From the NCBI GenBank assembly GCA_030018265.1, contig JASEFX010000001.1, positions 228 through 53,531 of the forward strand: a stretch of DNA of 53,304 bases. The letters are read 5' to 3'. This DNA comes from Candidatus Saccharicenans sp. (lineage in GTDB: Bacteria; Acidobacteriota; Aminicenantia; Aminicenantales; Saccharicenantaceae). Shown here in pieces: positions 1-8,238 of this stretch (positions are counted from its first letter, which is position 1; each line of letters opens with the position of its first letter). The position numbers and the translations under genes are program-made. Below the pieces are notes generated by a model that did no database searches, had not been told where the DNA came from, and saw only the letters and a program-made list of their open reading frames with translations.

Positions 1-2294
1 CTGATTATGAAGCGGACATTCTGAGGTTTCTGGCGGAGTTTTTTGAGTCGGGCAACATATACAAAGGAAAGAGGCCGGTTCACTGGTGCTTTCACTGTCA
101 GACGGCTCTGGCCGAAGCCGAGATTGAGTATAAAGAAAAGAAATCTCCTTCGATTTACGTGAAGTTTCCGCTGATCTCTGATCTGTCTGAACGTTTTCCG
201 GAGCTCAAGGGTAAAAAGGTTTCGGTAATCATCTGGACCACCACTCCCTGGACGCTCCCGGCCAACTTAGCGATAGCTTTTCATCCTGATTACGAGTATG
301 TGGCGGCCGGAGTTGGAGAAGAAGTTTACATTCTTGCCCGAAGGCTGCTTCCGGTGGTGGCGGAAGAGCTTGGCTGGGAAAGTTACCGCGTGCTGGTGAC
401 CATGAGCGGGCGGGAGCTGGAAGGGATGAAAGCCAGACATCCGTTCATAGAGCGTGAATCTCTTTTTGTGCTGGCTGATTATGTAACCCTGGATGACGGC
501 ACCGGCTGCGTGCACACGGCTCCCGGGCACGGTTATGAAGATTATCTTACCGGTCTTGGCTACGGTCTTGATATTTACACACCGGTCGATGAAGAGGGAA
601 AATTTCTGCCCCAGGTCGAGCGTTACGGCGGGTTGAATGTTTTTGAAGCCAACCCAAAAATCGTCTCCGATATGGAAAAGGATGGCACGCTGCTGAAGAA
701 ATCTGAAGTCAGCCACTCCTACCCCCACTGCTGGCGCTGTAAACAGCCGGTGATTTTTAGAGCCACCGAGCAGTGGTTCATTTCGATGGACCGGAATCGT
801 CTGAGAGAAAGGATTCTGGAAGAAATCGGGAAGATTCGCTGGATTCCTTACTGGGGAGAAGAGAGAATCGCCAACATGATGAAAGCCCGGCCTGACTGGT
901 GCATTTCCCGCCAGAGGTCATGGGGAGTTCCAATTCCCGCCTTCTACTGCGAAAATTGCGGCTCTATTTTAGCCAGTGAACAGATAACCAGGCATGTGGC
1001 CGATATTTTTGAAAAACATGGTTCTAACGTCTGGTTTGAAAAGCCGGCTGCGGAGCTTCTGCCTCCCGGACAGAAATGCCCTTCCTGCGGCGGGGAAAAA
1101 TTCAGGAAGGAAAATAATATCCTTGACGTCTGGTTTGAATCAGGCGCCAGCCACAGCATCCTGGGAAAGAAGCCCGAGCTGCCCTGGCCGGCTGACCTCT
1201 ACGTGGAGGGGCATGACCAGTACCGGGGCTGGTTTAACAGTTCGCTGGTGATTGGCGTCGGCGCGAAGAACGGGTCGCCCTACCGCACCTGCCTCACTCA
1301 TGGTTTTGTCCTGGACGAGCAGGGAAGGGCCATGTCCAAATCCCTGGGCAATTACATCGAGCCGAACGAAATAATATCCAGACACGGAGCGGAAGTGTTG
1401 AGGCTCTGGGTGGCGATGCTGAATTATAAAGAAGACGCCCGGTTCGGCCAGGAAATCCTGCAGCGGCTGATCGAAGCATATCGCAAGATAAGAAACACCT
1501 GGCGCTTCCTTCTCGGCAATCTTTATGATTTCAACCCCGACCTGGATCGTCTGATTGACGAAAAACTGCTCTGGCTTGACCGCTGGATACTCGAAAGAAC
1601 AAGACAGGTGATTCAGAAGGTGATCAAAGCATATGAAGATTACGAATTCCATGTGGTGTTCCACACGATTTACAATTTCTTTACCGTTGACCTGAGCGCT
1701 TTTTATCTTGATGTGATAAAGGACCGCATGTACTGTTCAGCGGCCGCCTCGGAACTTCGTCGTTCGGGTCAGACCGCGATTTTTCAGGTGCTGGAAAAAA
1801 CACTGAAGCTGATGGCTCCGATTCTGCCCTTTACCACCGAAGAAGCCTGGGAAGCCATGCCGTCCTTCAAGGACAAGGCCGAATCGATCCATCTGTGCTC
1901 ATTCCCTGAAGTGGGGAAGATGTGGCTCGATGAAGAAATGATGAAGAAAGTGGACAGATTGCTGGAGATAAGAGAACAGGTTCAGAAAGAGATGGAAAAA
2001 GCCAGGGCCTCCAAGCTGATCGGCAATTCTCTTGAAGCCAGGCTGGTGTTTAAGGCGCCGGCCAGCGTGTATGACCTTCTGGAAGAATTCAGGAAGGACC
2101 TTCCCACTCTGTTCATAGTTTCTGAAGTTGAGGTTCAACCTGCAGATGGAGAGGAGCTGGTAATTTCAGTGGCTCAGGCTAGCGGTCAGAAATGTGAGCG
2201 CTGCTGGAATTTCTCGGTCACCGTCGGCCAGGATCCGGAATTTCCCGATGTTTGCCAGAGGTGCGCGAATGTTTTAAGAGGAGAAGCCGGGTAA
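1..2294 (+). CDS. ileS: Isoleucyl-tRNA synthetase, 5'-truncated by window edge
   Basis: Charges tRNA-Ile with isoleucine in the cytoplasm. The open frame runs from the left edge (first full codon at base 3), so the N-terminus with the HIGH motif lies outside the window; about 763 of a usual 930 or so residues are present. Visible are the editing-domain stretch (TTTPWTLPANLA), a zinc-binding insert with CENC and CPSC pairs, the class I signature AMSKSLGNY and the anticodon-binding region. The C-terminal zinc finger has paired cysteines (CERCW and CQRC), typical of the bacterial type. No internal frameshift is seen. lspA begins 3 nt after the stop, and the ileS-lspA order is common in bacteria, so the two are probably co-transcribed. 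Confidence 0.97.
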   Translation, partial: DYEADILRFLAEFFESGNIYKGKRPVHWCFHCQTALAEAEIEYKEKKSPSIYVKFPLISDLSERFPELKGKKVSVIIWTTTPWTLPANLAIAFHPDYEYVAAGVGEEVYILARRLLPVVAEELGWESYRVLVTMSGRELEGMKARHPFIERESLFVLADYVTLDDGTGCVHTAPGHGYEDYLTGLGYGLDIYTPVDEEGKFLPQVERYGGLNVFEANPKIVSDMEKDGTLLKKSEVSHSYPHCWRCKQPVIFRATEQWFISMDRNRLRERILEEIGKIRWIPYWGEERIANMMKARPDWCISRQRSWGVPIPAFYCENCGSILASEQITRHVADIFEKHGSNVWFEKPAAELLPPGQKCPSCGGEKFRKENNILDVWFESGASHSILGKKPELPWPADLYVEGHDQYRGWFNSSLVIGVGAKNGSPYRTCLTHGFVLDEQGRAMSKSLGNYIEPNEIISRHGAEVLRLWVAMLNYKEDARFGQEILQRLIEAYRKIRNTWRFLLGNLYDFNPDLDRLIDEKLLWLDRWILERTRQVIQKVIKAYEDYEFHVVFHTIYNFFTVDLSAFYLDVIKDRMYCSAAASELRRSGQTAIFQVLEKTLKLMAPILPFTTEEAWEAMPSFKDKAESIHLCSFPEVGKMWLDEEMMKKVDRLLEIREQVQKEMEKARASKLIGNSLEARLVFKAPASVYDLLEEFRKDLPTLFIVSEVEVQPADGEELVISVAQASGQKCERCWNFSVTVGQDPEFPDVCQRCANVLRGEAG

Positions 2295-2297
2295 AAG

Positions 2298-2804
2298 ATG
2301 GCCATCCGCGGGAAGAATCTTTTTTATTTCGCCTTCATTCTCTTCTGGCTGGTTCTCGACCAGCTGAGCAAATTCCTGGTGGCCAGAAACCTGAATCTTT
2401 ATCAGGTGGTCGAGGTGATTCCGGGTTTTTTTAACCTGACCAGAGTTCACAACAGGGGAGCCATTTTTGGTTTTCTCGGAAATTCCGGAAGCACGCTGGC
2501 GCTTATATTCCTGAATGCCGGCGCTCTGCTGGCTTTCTCGGTGGTGACTTATTACTTTCTGAAAACTCCGCCGGAGATGGTTCTGACAAAAATTTCTTTC
2601 GCCCTGATCATCAGCGGGGCCCTGGGTAACATCATAGACCGGATATCTAGAGGATATGTGATCGATTTTCTCGATTTTTATGCGGGTAATTTCCACTGGC
2701 CCTTTTTCAACCTGGCTGACAGCTGCATTACCCTCGGAGCTATCCTGATGATCATTAACGTATTCAGGAGCGAGAAAAAATGTTCCCGATCCTCCTCAGA
2801 ATAG
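2298..2804 (+). CDS. lspA: Lipoprotein signal peptidase (signal peptidase II)
   Basis: Inner-membrane aspartyl protease that removes signal peptides from diacylglyceryl-prolipoproteins. The 168 residues match the family's usual size and contain four hydrophobic segments. The catalytic aspartates are visible: Asp114 in the GNIIDR block and Asp141 in the FNLADS block; the upstream NRGAIFG motif is also conserved. The gene starts 3 nt after ileS and its 3' end overlaps lgt by 25 nt, so the two consecutive lipoprotein-processing enzymes appear translationally coupled. Substrates in this window could include the DUF5107-TPR lipoprotein at 11247-14297, which carries a lipobox. Confidence 0.96.
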   Translation: MAIRGKNLFYFAFILFWLVLDQLSKFLVARNLNLYQVVEVIPGFFNLTRVHNRGAIFGFLGNSGSTLALIFLNAGALLAFSVVTYYFLKTPPEMVLTKISFALIISGALGNIIDRISRGYVIDFLDFYAGNFHWPFFNLADSCITLGAILMIINVFRSEKKCSRSSSE

Positions 2805-3577
2805 GTCAGTTAACCGTTCATACCTACGGTTTTTTTATGGCCGTCGGGGTTGGAGCCGGATTATGGTTTATCTATGTCCAGGCAAAAAAGATCGGCTATG
2901 ATACCAACCGGTTGCTGGATGCCGCCTTCTGGATCATCCTGGTTTCTTTGCTCGGAGCGAAATTAATTCTTTTTTTTGGTCATTTCTCCTATTATATGGA
3001 AAATCCCGGGGAACTTCTCTCGCTGGCCAGGTCAGGCGGGGTATTTCAGGGGGGACTGACCTTCGGATTGATTTTTGCCATTATTTATTTCAGAAAAAAG
3101 AAAATACCCCTCTGGCCGACAGCCGACCTGGTTGGACCGGCGGTGGCTCTTGGACACGGCTTCGGCCGGGTCGGATGTTTTTCCGCCGGTTGCTGTTACG
3201 GGCGGGAATGTTCACTTCCCTGGGCTGCGGTTTTCAGGAGCGAATACGCTCATGAGCTTACCGGGATTCCCCTGAGCACTCCGTTGCATCCAGTTCAGCT
3301 TTATGAAGCCATCTTGAATTTTATAAATTTTTTCATACTTCTGGCTTTTCTCAAAAGGAAGACATTTCACGGTCAGGTTTTCAGCCTTTACATAATCAAT
3401 TATTCAATTATTCGTTTCTTCACCGAGTATTTCCGCGGCGACCACGAGGATAAGAGCTATATATTCAGAGGGGAAACGGCTTTTAGCAGTCTTTCTCTAC
3501 CTCAGCTCTACTGCTTGCTGGGCCTGGCAGCGGGGTTGATTCTTTACCGTCTGCTTAGACAGAGGAAAGGTGATTGA
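2780..3577 (+). CDS. lgt: Prolipoprotein diacylglyceryl transferase
   Basis: Transfers diacylglycerol from phosphatidylglycerol to the lipobox cysteine, the step before LspA cleavage, in the inner membrane. The 265-residue protein has about seven hydrophobic segments and the Lgt core GFGRVGCFSAGCCYG followed by HPVQLYEA. The family more often has an Asn after the GRxG block, so the Cys-rich version here is a known but less common variant. The ATG at 2780 lies inside the end of lspA and has AGGAG at 2766-2770. The stop overlaps the next gene's GTG start by 8 nt. Confidence 0.95.
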   Translation: MFPILLRIGQLTVHTYGFFMAVGVGAGLWFIYVQAKKIGYDTNRLLDAAFWIILVSLLGAKLILFFGHFSYYMENPGELLSLARSGGVFQGGLTFGLIFAIIYFRKKKIPLWPTADLVGPAVALGHGFGRVGCFSAGCCYGRECSLPWAAVFRSEYAHELTGIPLSTPLHPVQLYEAILNFINFFILLAFLKRKTFHGQVFSLYIINYSIIRFFTEYFRGDHEDKSYIFRGETAFSSLSLPQLYCLLGLAAGLILYRLLRQRKGD

Positions 3578-4511
3578 AAAAAAATTTCAGGTTGAATCGA
3601 GCGAAAACCAGAGGCTGGATCTATTTCTAAAATCCTGTCTGCCGGACCTGAGCCGGTCTCGACTGCAGAAAGCCATCAGGGACGGTCAGGTTCTGGTTAA
3701 CAGTCAAAAAGCCAGGCCAGGTCAGAAGCTGAAAAAGGGTGATACGGTTGAGGTGACTCTGGCTGAACCGGAAGCTGGAGGGGTGCTGATACCCGAGCCG
3801 GTAGAATTCAGGATCATCTATGAAGATGATCAAATACTCGTGGTGGATAAACCGGCCGGGCTGGTGGTACATCCGGGTGCCGGCGTGAAAAGCGGCACGC
3901 TGGTTCATGGCCTTCTTTACTGCTATCCGGAAATCTCCAACGTCGGCTCGCCAGCGCGGCCGGGAATCGTGCATCGGCTGGACAAGGATACTTCCGGAGT
4001 TATGGTGGTAGCCCGGACCGGGACAGCCTATCGTTCACTCCGGGAACAATTTGAAGAAAGGTCGGTTCACAAAACCTACCTGGCGCTGGCGCTCGGGCGG
4101 TTCAAAGAGAAAAAAGGCATCATAGACCTGCCGATCGGGCGTCATGTCCGTCAGAGAGATAAAATTTCCGTGCGCACGAGAAAACCGAGGGTGGCCATAA
4201 CCCATTATAAAGTTTTGAAAGAGTTCAAAGATACCACTTTGCTGGCGCTTCGCCCGGTGACCGGCCGGACACACCAGCTCCGCGTTCATATGTCAGCCAC
4301 CGGCCATCCTCTGGCTGGCGATACCAGGTACGGTGGCGGTGGCCGTTTGAAATCCGGGCTTAACCGGCTTTTCCTCCATGCCTGGAAGCTGAAGTTCAGA
4401 CATCCTGTTTCCGGCGCGGAAGTTGAGTTTGTCAGCCCTCTGCCTGAAGATTTGAAGAAAATCCTGGAAAGAGAATCCGGCGGCAGAATTAACGTTCTGG
4501 ATATTGAGTAA
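3570..4511 (+). CDS. rluD: RluD-family 23S rRNA pseudouridine synthase
   Basis: Isomerises specific uridines to pseudouridine in 23S rRNA. An N-terminal S4 RNA-binding domain (residues about 10-75) precedes the RluA/RluD catalytic domain. The signature HRLDKDTSG is present with the catalytic Asp138, and the GRTHQLRVH block follows. Its 313 residues are normal for RluD. It starts with GTG at 3570 inside the end of lgt, preceded by GAGGAAAG, so it is probably the last gene of the ileS-lspA-lgt-rluD group. RluC or another RluA-family member cannot be fully excluded, although the S4 domain and the lspA neighbourhood favour RluD (compare ylyB beside lspA in Bacillus). Confidence 0.9.
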   Translation: MIEKKFQVESSENQRLDLFLKSCLPDLSRSRLQKAIRDGQVLVNSQKARPGQKLKKGDTVEVTLAEPEAGGVLIPEPVEFRIIYEDDQILVVDKPAGLVVHPGAGVKSGTLVHGLLYCYPEISNVGSPARPGIVHRLDKDTSGVMVVARTGTAYRSLREQFEERSVHKTYLALALGRFKEKKGIIDLPIGRHVRQRDKISVRTRKPRVAITHYKVLKEFKDTTLLALRPVTGRTHQLRVHMSATGHPLAGDTRYGGGGRLKSGLNRLFLHAWKLKFRHPVSGAEVEFVSPLPEDLKKILERESGGRINVLDIE

Positions 4512-4549
4512 CAGCCGGTTTTTTATTATTATATATACTCATTTTTGCG

Positions 4550-4568
4550 CCAAGAATCGCTTTCTTGG
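4550..4568 (+). repeat. Short perfect hairpin upstream of the EF-G2-like gene
   Basis: A 7-bp perfect inverted repeat (CCAAGAA / TTCTTGG) separated by 5 nt lies 29 nt before the start codon, downstream of an AT-rich stretch (about 4520-4540). No T-run follows, so it does not look like a terminator. If it is within the leader of the EF-G2-like mRNA it could be a small regulatory or stabilising stem. Confidence 0.4.
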
Positions 4569-4597
4569 AATGAAATAATCTGACTGGAGGAACAGAA

Positions 4598-6691
4598 ATG
4601 GCCGATTACAGCCCGGAAAAGATAAGAAACATCGCTTTTGTCGGACATGGTTCGTCGGGAAAAACTACCCTGACGGCTGCCGTTCTGTTTAATTGCGGAG
4701 TGACCAGCCGGTTGACGAAGGTTGACAAAGGTAACACGGTTACCGACTACGACCCGGAAGAAATTGAAAGAAAGATTTCGATAAATTCAGCGCCGTGTTT
4801 TGTCGAATGGAAGGGCAACAGAATTAATATCATAGATACCCCCGGTTACGGCAGCTTTCTCTGGGACACGAAAGCCAGCCTGAGGGCGGTCGACTCGGCT
4901 CTGGTGGTGGTTTGCGGAGTGGCCGGAGTGGAAGTGGGCACCGAAAAAGTCTGGGAAATGATGGAGGATCTCAAGCTTCCGAGAATCATCGTGGTGAATA
5001 AGCTTGACCGGGAAAATGCCAGCTTCAGCCGGACGGTCGAGTCAATCCAGCAGTTTTTTGGCCGCCAGGCTATCCCCATTCAGATCCCGATCGGGGAAGA
5101 AAAAAATTTTTCCGGTATGGTGGACCTGATCAAAAAGAAAGCTTATTTGTTTGAGAAGGACGAAAGCGGAAAATTTCAGGAAACTGAGATTCCGGCAGAA
5201 CTCCAGGAAGAAGTGGAAAAAAGATACACCCAGCTGGTGGAAGCGGTGGCCGAGAGCGACGAAAAGTTGATGGAAAAATATTTTGAGCAGGGAGAGCTGA
5301 CTCCGGAAGAACTCCTTCAGGGATTGAAGAAGAGCATCCTCGGTCACCAGGTGTTTCCCGTTCTGGCAGCTTCAGCTTTGCTGAATATTGGCGCCCAGCC
5401 CATTCTGGATGCCATAGTCGATTTCATGCCCTCTCCGGTGGAAAGGGGAAGCGTTAAGGCCAGAGTAAAGGGAGAAGAACAGGATCTGCCGCTGAGCCCG
5501 GACGGAACCTTTGCCGCCCTGGTGTTCAAAACGATTTCTGACCCTTATGCCGGACGCATCTCCATCATGAGAGTTTTTTCCGGCAAAGTCTCGCCCGATG
5601 CCACCGTCAGCAACATAACCAAGGATACGGATGAAAAACTCGGCGGACTTTTTTACCTCCAGGGCAAGGAACAGATTCCGGCCGGACAGACTAAAGCCGG
5701 AGACATTGTGGCCACTTCTAAATTAAAAGCTACTCTGACCGGAGATACTCTCTGTGCCAAGGGTGCCGAGATTCAGTTCGAACCGATCAAGTTCCCCGAG
5801 CCTTCAATTTCTTTCGCCATAGAGCCCAAGACCCGGGCGGACGAAGATAAGATTTCACAGGCGACGCATCGCATCACCGAGGAAGACCCGACGGTGAGAA
5901 TCGAAAGAGACCCGGAAACCAATCAGCTGCTGATTTCCGGCAACGGAGAACTTCACGTCCGGATTATCACCGAAAAACTCAAAAAGCGCTACAACGTCGA
6001 TGTTGAGCTGAAGCCACCGAAGATACCTTATCGGGAGACTATCAAGGGAAAAGCTGACGCTCAGGGCAAGTACAAGAAACAGACTGGCGGGCGCGGACAG
6101 TACGGCGACTGCAAAATCAAGATGGAACCGCTGCCCCGCGGCCGGGATTTTGAGTTTGAGGATAAAATCTTTGGCGGAGCGATTCCGAAAAACTTCATTC
6201 CTTCTATTGAAAAGGGAATCCAGGAGGCCAGGAAGAAAGGAGTGCTGGCTGGCTATCCGGTGGTTGATTTCAAAGTTATTCTCTACGACGGTTCTTACCA
6301 CGAAGTTGATTCCTCCGATATCGCCTTCAAGATAGCGGCTTCGATGGCTTTCAAGAAAGCCATGAAGGAAGCGAAACCGACGCTTCTCGAACCGATAATG
6401 AGTGTGGAAATTTATACCCCGGAAGCTTACATGGGCGATATCATGGGCGCTCTTAACGGTCGCCGCGGGAAAATTCAGGGAATGGAACAGAAAGGAAACA
6501 TGAGAATTCTGAAAGCTCTCGTGCCGATGGCTGAAATGCTCGATTTTGAACCTGTTCTGACTTCAATTACCGGCGGCCGCGGTTCTTTCATCATGGAATT
6601 CTCGCACTATGAAGAAGTTCCGGCCCAGCTGCAGCAGAAAATCATTGCCGAGGCCATAAAAGAAGGCCGGGTGAAGCCCGAAGAAGAGTAA
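4598..6691 (+). CDS. Elongation factor G-like GTPase (EF-G2 type)
   Basis: Full-length EF-G-family translational GTPase of 697 residues. G1 is GHGSSGKT at residues 16-23, G3 is DTPGYGSF, G4 is NKLDR, and domains II-V follow, including the conserved GRGQYGDC stretch of domain IV. The G1 loop with Ser-Ser and the following KVDKGNTVTDYDPEE motif resemble the EF-G-2 paralogue of Thermus and many other bacteria more than canonical FusA (usually GHIDAGKTT). It also lacks the str-operon context of rpsL, rpsG and tuf. GGAGG lies about 7 nt before the ATG. Its role (ribosome binding, stress or recycling) is not settled for this subfamily, so I do not assign fusA. Confidence 0.88.
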   Translation: MADYSPEKIRNIAFVGHGSSGKTTLTAAVLFNCGVTSRLTKVDKGNTVTDYDPEEIERKISINSAPCFVEWKGNRINIIDTPGYGSFLWDTKASLRAVDSALVVVCGVAGVEVGTEKVWEMMEDLKLPRIIVVNKLDRENASFSRTVESIQQFFGRQAIPIQIPIGEEKNFSGMVDLIKKKAYLFEKDESGKFQETEIPAELQEEVEKRYTQLVEAVAESDEKLMEKYFEQGELTPEELLQGLKKSILGHQVFPVLAASALLNIGAQPILDAIVDFMPSPVERGSVKARVKGEEQDLPLSPDGTFAALVFKTISDPYAGRISIMRVFSGKVSPDATVSNITKDTDEKLGGLFYLQGKEQIPAGQTKAGDIVATSKLKATLTGDTLCAKGAEIQFEPIKFPEPSISFAIEPKTRADEDKISQATHRITEEDPTVRIERDPETNQLLISGNGELHVRIITEKLKKRYNVDVELKPPKIPYRETIKGKADAQGKYKKQTGGRGQYGDCKIKMEPLPRGRDFEFEDKIFGGAIPKNFIPSIEKGIQEARKKGVLAGYPVVDFKVILYDGSYHEVDSSDIAFKIAASMAFKKAMKEAKPTLLEPIMSVEIYTPEAYMGDIMGALNGRRGKIQGMEQKGNMRILKALVPMAEMLDFEPVLTSITGGRGSFIMEFSHYEEVPAQLQQKIIAEAIKEGRVKPEEE

Positions 6692-6818
6692 CAGAGTTTC
6701 TTCGGTAAAGCTGATTGATTTCACGGTGCAGAAGGAAGAACCCGGAAAATTGCTATCGTGGCATTTTAATTACGGCGGCGGGAGCTTATTTATATATTCT
6801 TTCAACAGGAGGGGGCAT

Positions 6819-8072
6819 TTGAAAAAACAAAAAAGACTCTCCAGCGTGGTTTTATCTTTTCTTATTTTTCTTCTGGTGTTTCAACTTGCCGGAAACCTGG
6901 CCCGCCCCTGCACCCTGATTGTGGTCTCCGGAAAGGCTACCCCCGACGGGCGACCGCTCATGTGGAAAAACCGAGATACCTCACAACTCTTAAATAAACT
7001 GATGTTTTGCAGGGGAAGCAAGTACAGCTTTATCGGGCTGATTGACGCTGACGATGCCGAAGGCCGGGAAATCTGGGCCGGGCTTAATGAGCGAGGACTC
7101 GCCATCATGAATTCCCAGGCTGATGACCTGGCCCTGAAACAAAAAAAGTTTGACGGGGCGGACAACGGGGCTTTCATGAAGCTGGCTCTGGGTGAATGCG
7201 CCACGATTGAAGATTTTGAAAAGCTGCTGCAGAGAGAAAGGGGAAAATGGGACCTGGCAGCTAATTTCGGGCTGATTGATGCTGAGGGGCGAGCCTGTTT
7301 CTTTGAGACTTCTTCAGAATATTATACCCGTTTTGACGCTGACGATAAAAGAGTGGCTCCTTTCGGTTACATAGTGCGAACGAATTTTTCCTGGACCTCG
7401 CCTGATTATCTGCAGGGCGGGGGATTCATCAGGTTTGAGCGAATGTCTCATCTGGCTGAAATGGCCAGGGCAACCGGCCGGCTTGACGTGCGTTTTATTC
7501 TTCAGGAAGCCGCTCGTGACCTGAATCATGAGAAGCTTCATTCTTTTCCGTTGAGCCGGCCTTTGCCGGAGGATCCGGCACGACCTCTTTATGTGCACAC
7601 CAACGATACCATAAACAGAAACAGCACCGCCTCAGCAGTAGTGTTTCATGGAGCTCCTTCGGCGGAAAGAGCCGACCTGGCCACGATGTGGGTTCTGCTC
7701 GGGCAGCCGGTCGCTGCGGTGGCCATTCCGGTTTGGCCGGTTTCTGGAAAAGTCCCGGCGGTGGCTTCAGCTCCGGGCAGGGAAACCTGTGCGCTGAACG
7801 CCTTCTCCAGAAAACTCGTGGCTTTTCTTTACCCTGACCAGAGGGGCAGGATGCCTCAGTATCTCAATGTGAGCAGATTGCGTACTTACGGCGGTGAGGG
7901 AGTGCTGAGCAAACTCCTGCGGATTGAAAACCAGGTGCTGGAGAAGACTGCCGTACAGATGAAGGCCTGGGAAAGCCGGAAAGAATCGCCATCCAGGGTG
8001 GCCTCGTTTCAGGAAGCCATGGCCGATTTCGTCCTGCAGAGTCTGCTGGCTGAATTTCCGGATATAAGATAG
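6819..8072 (+). CDS. Exported C45/choloylglycine-hydrolase-like Ntn hydrolase
   Basis: Likely amidohydrolase or acyltransferase of the N-terminal-nucleophile superfamily (C45 acyl-CoA:6-aminopenicillanate transferase / penicillin V acylase-like). I choose the TTG at 6819 because AGGAGGGGG (6808-6815) sits directly upstream; a GTG at 6726 would place the signal peptide about 30 residues inside the protein. From TTG, residues 1-30 are a classical signal peptide (KKQKR, then a hydrophobic core), and Cys31 follows exactly where cleavage would expose the nucleophile. Next come the family-like GKATPDGRPLMWKNRDTS and an Asn-rich NDTINRNS block. 417 residues. Substrate unknown; N-acyl amino acids or peptides are plausible. 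It is separated by 127 nt from the EF-G2 gene. Confidence 0.75.
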   Translation: MKKQKRLSSVVLSFLIFLLVFQLAGNLARPCTLIVVSGKATPDGRPLMWKNRDTSQLLNKLMFCRGSKYSFIGLIDADDAEGREIWAGLNERGLAIMNSQADDLALKQKKFDGADNGAFMKLALGECATIEDFEKLLQRERGKWDLAANFGLIDAEGRACFFETSSEYYTRFDADDKRVAPFGYIVRTNFSWTSPDYLQGGGFIRFERMSHLAEMARATGRLDVRFILQEAARDLNHEKLHSFPLSRPLPEDPARPLYVHTNDTINRNSTASAVVFHGAPSAERADLATMWVLLGQPVAAVAIPVWPVSGKVPAVASAPGRETCALNAFSRKLVAFLYPDQRGRMPQYLNVSRLRTYGGEGVLSKLLRIENQVLEKTAVQMKAWESRKESPSRVASFQEAMADFVLQSLLAEFPDIR

Positions 8073-8238
8073 GGAAGAGAATCTTGAAAACAGCCGGATG
8101 AGGCAGCCAGGATTGATTACGATGGAGGGAAGAAGTCCGGGGCCGGGCGCAGGCCTGAGAAATTCAAATCATCTCTGTTCCTCCAGTTCACATAAATGTC
8201 TTTTTAAGTCCGGAATTAATGTTCAGGAGTAATAAAAA

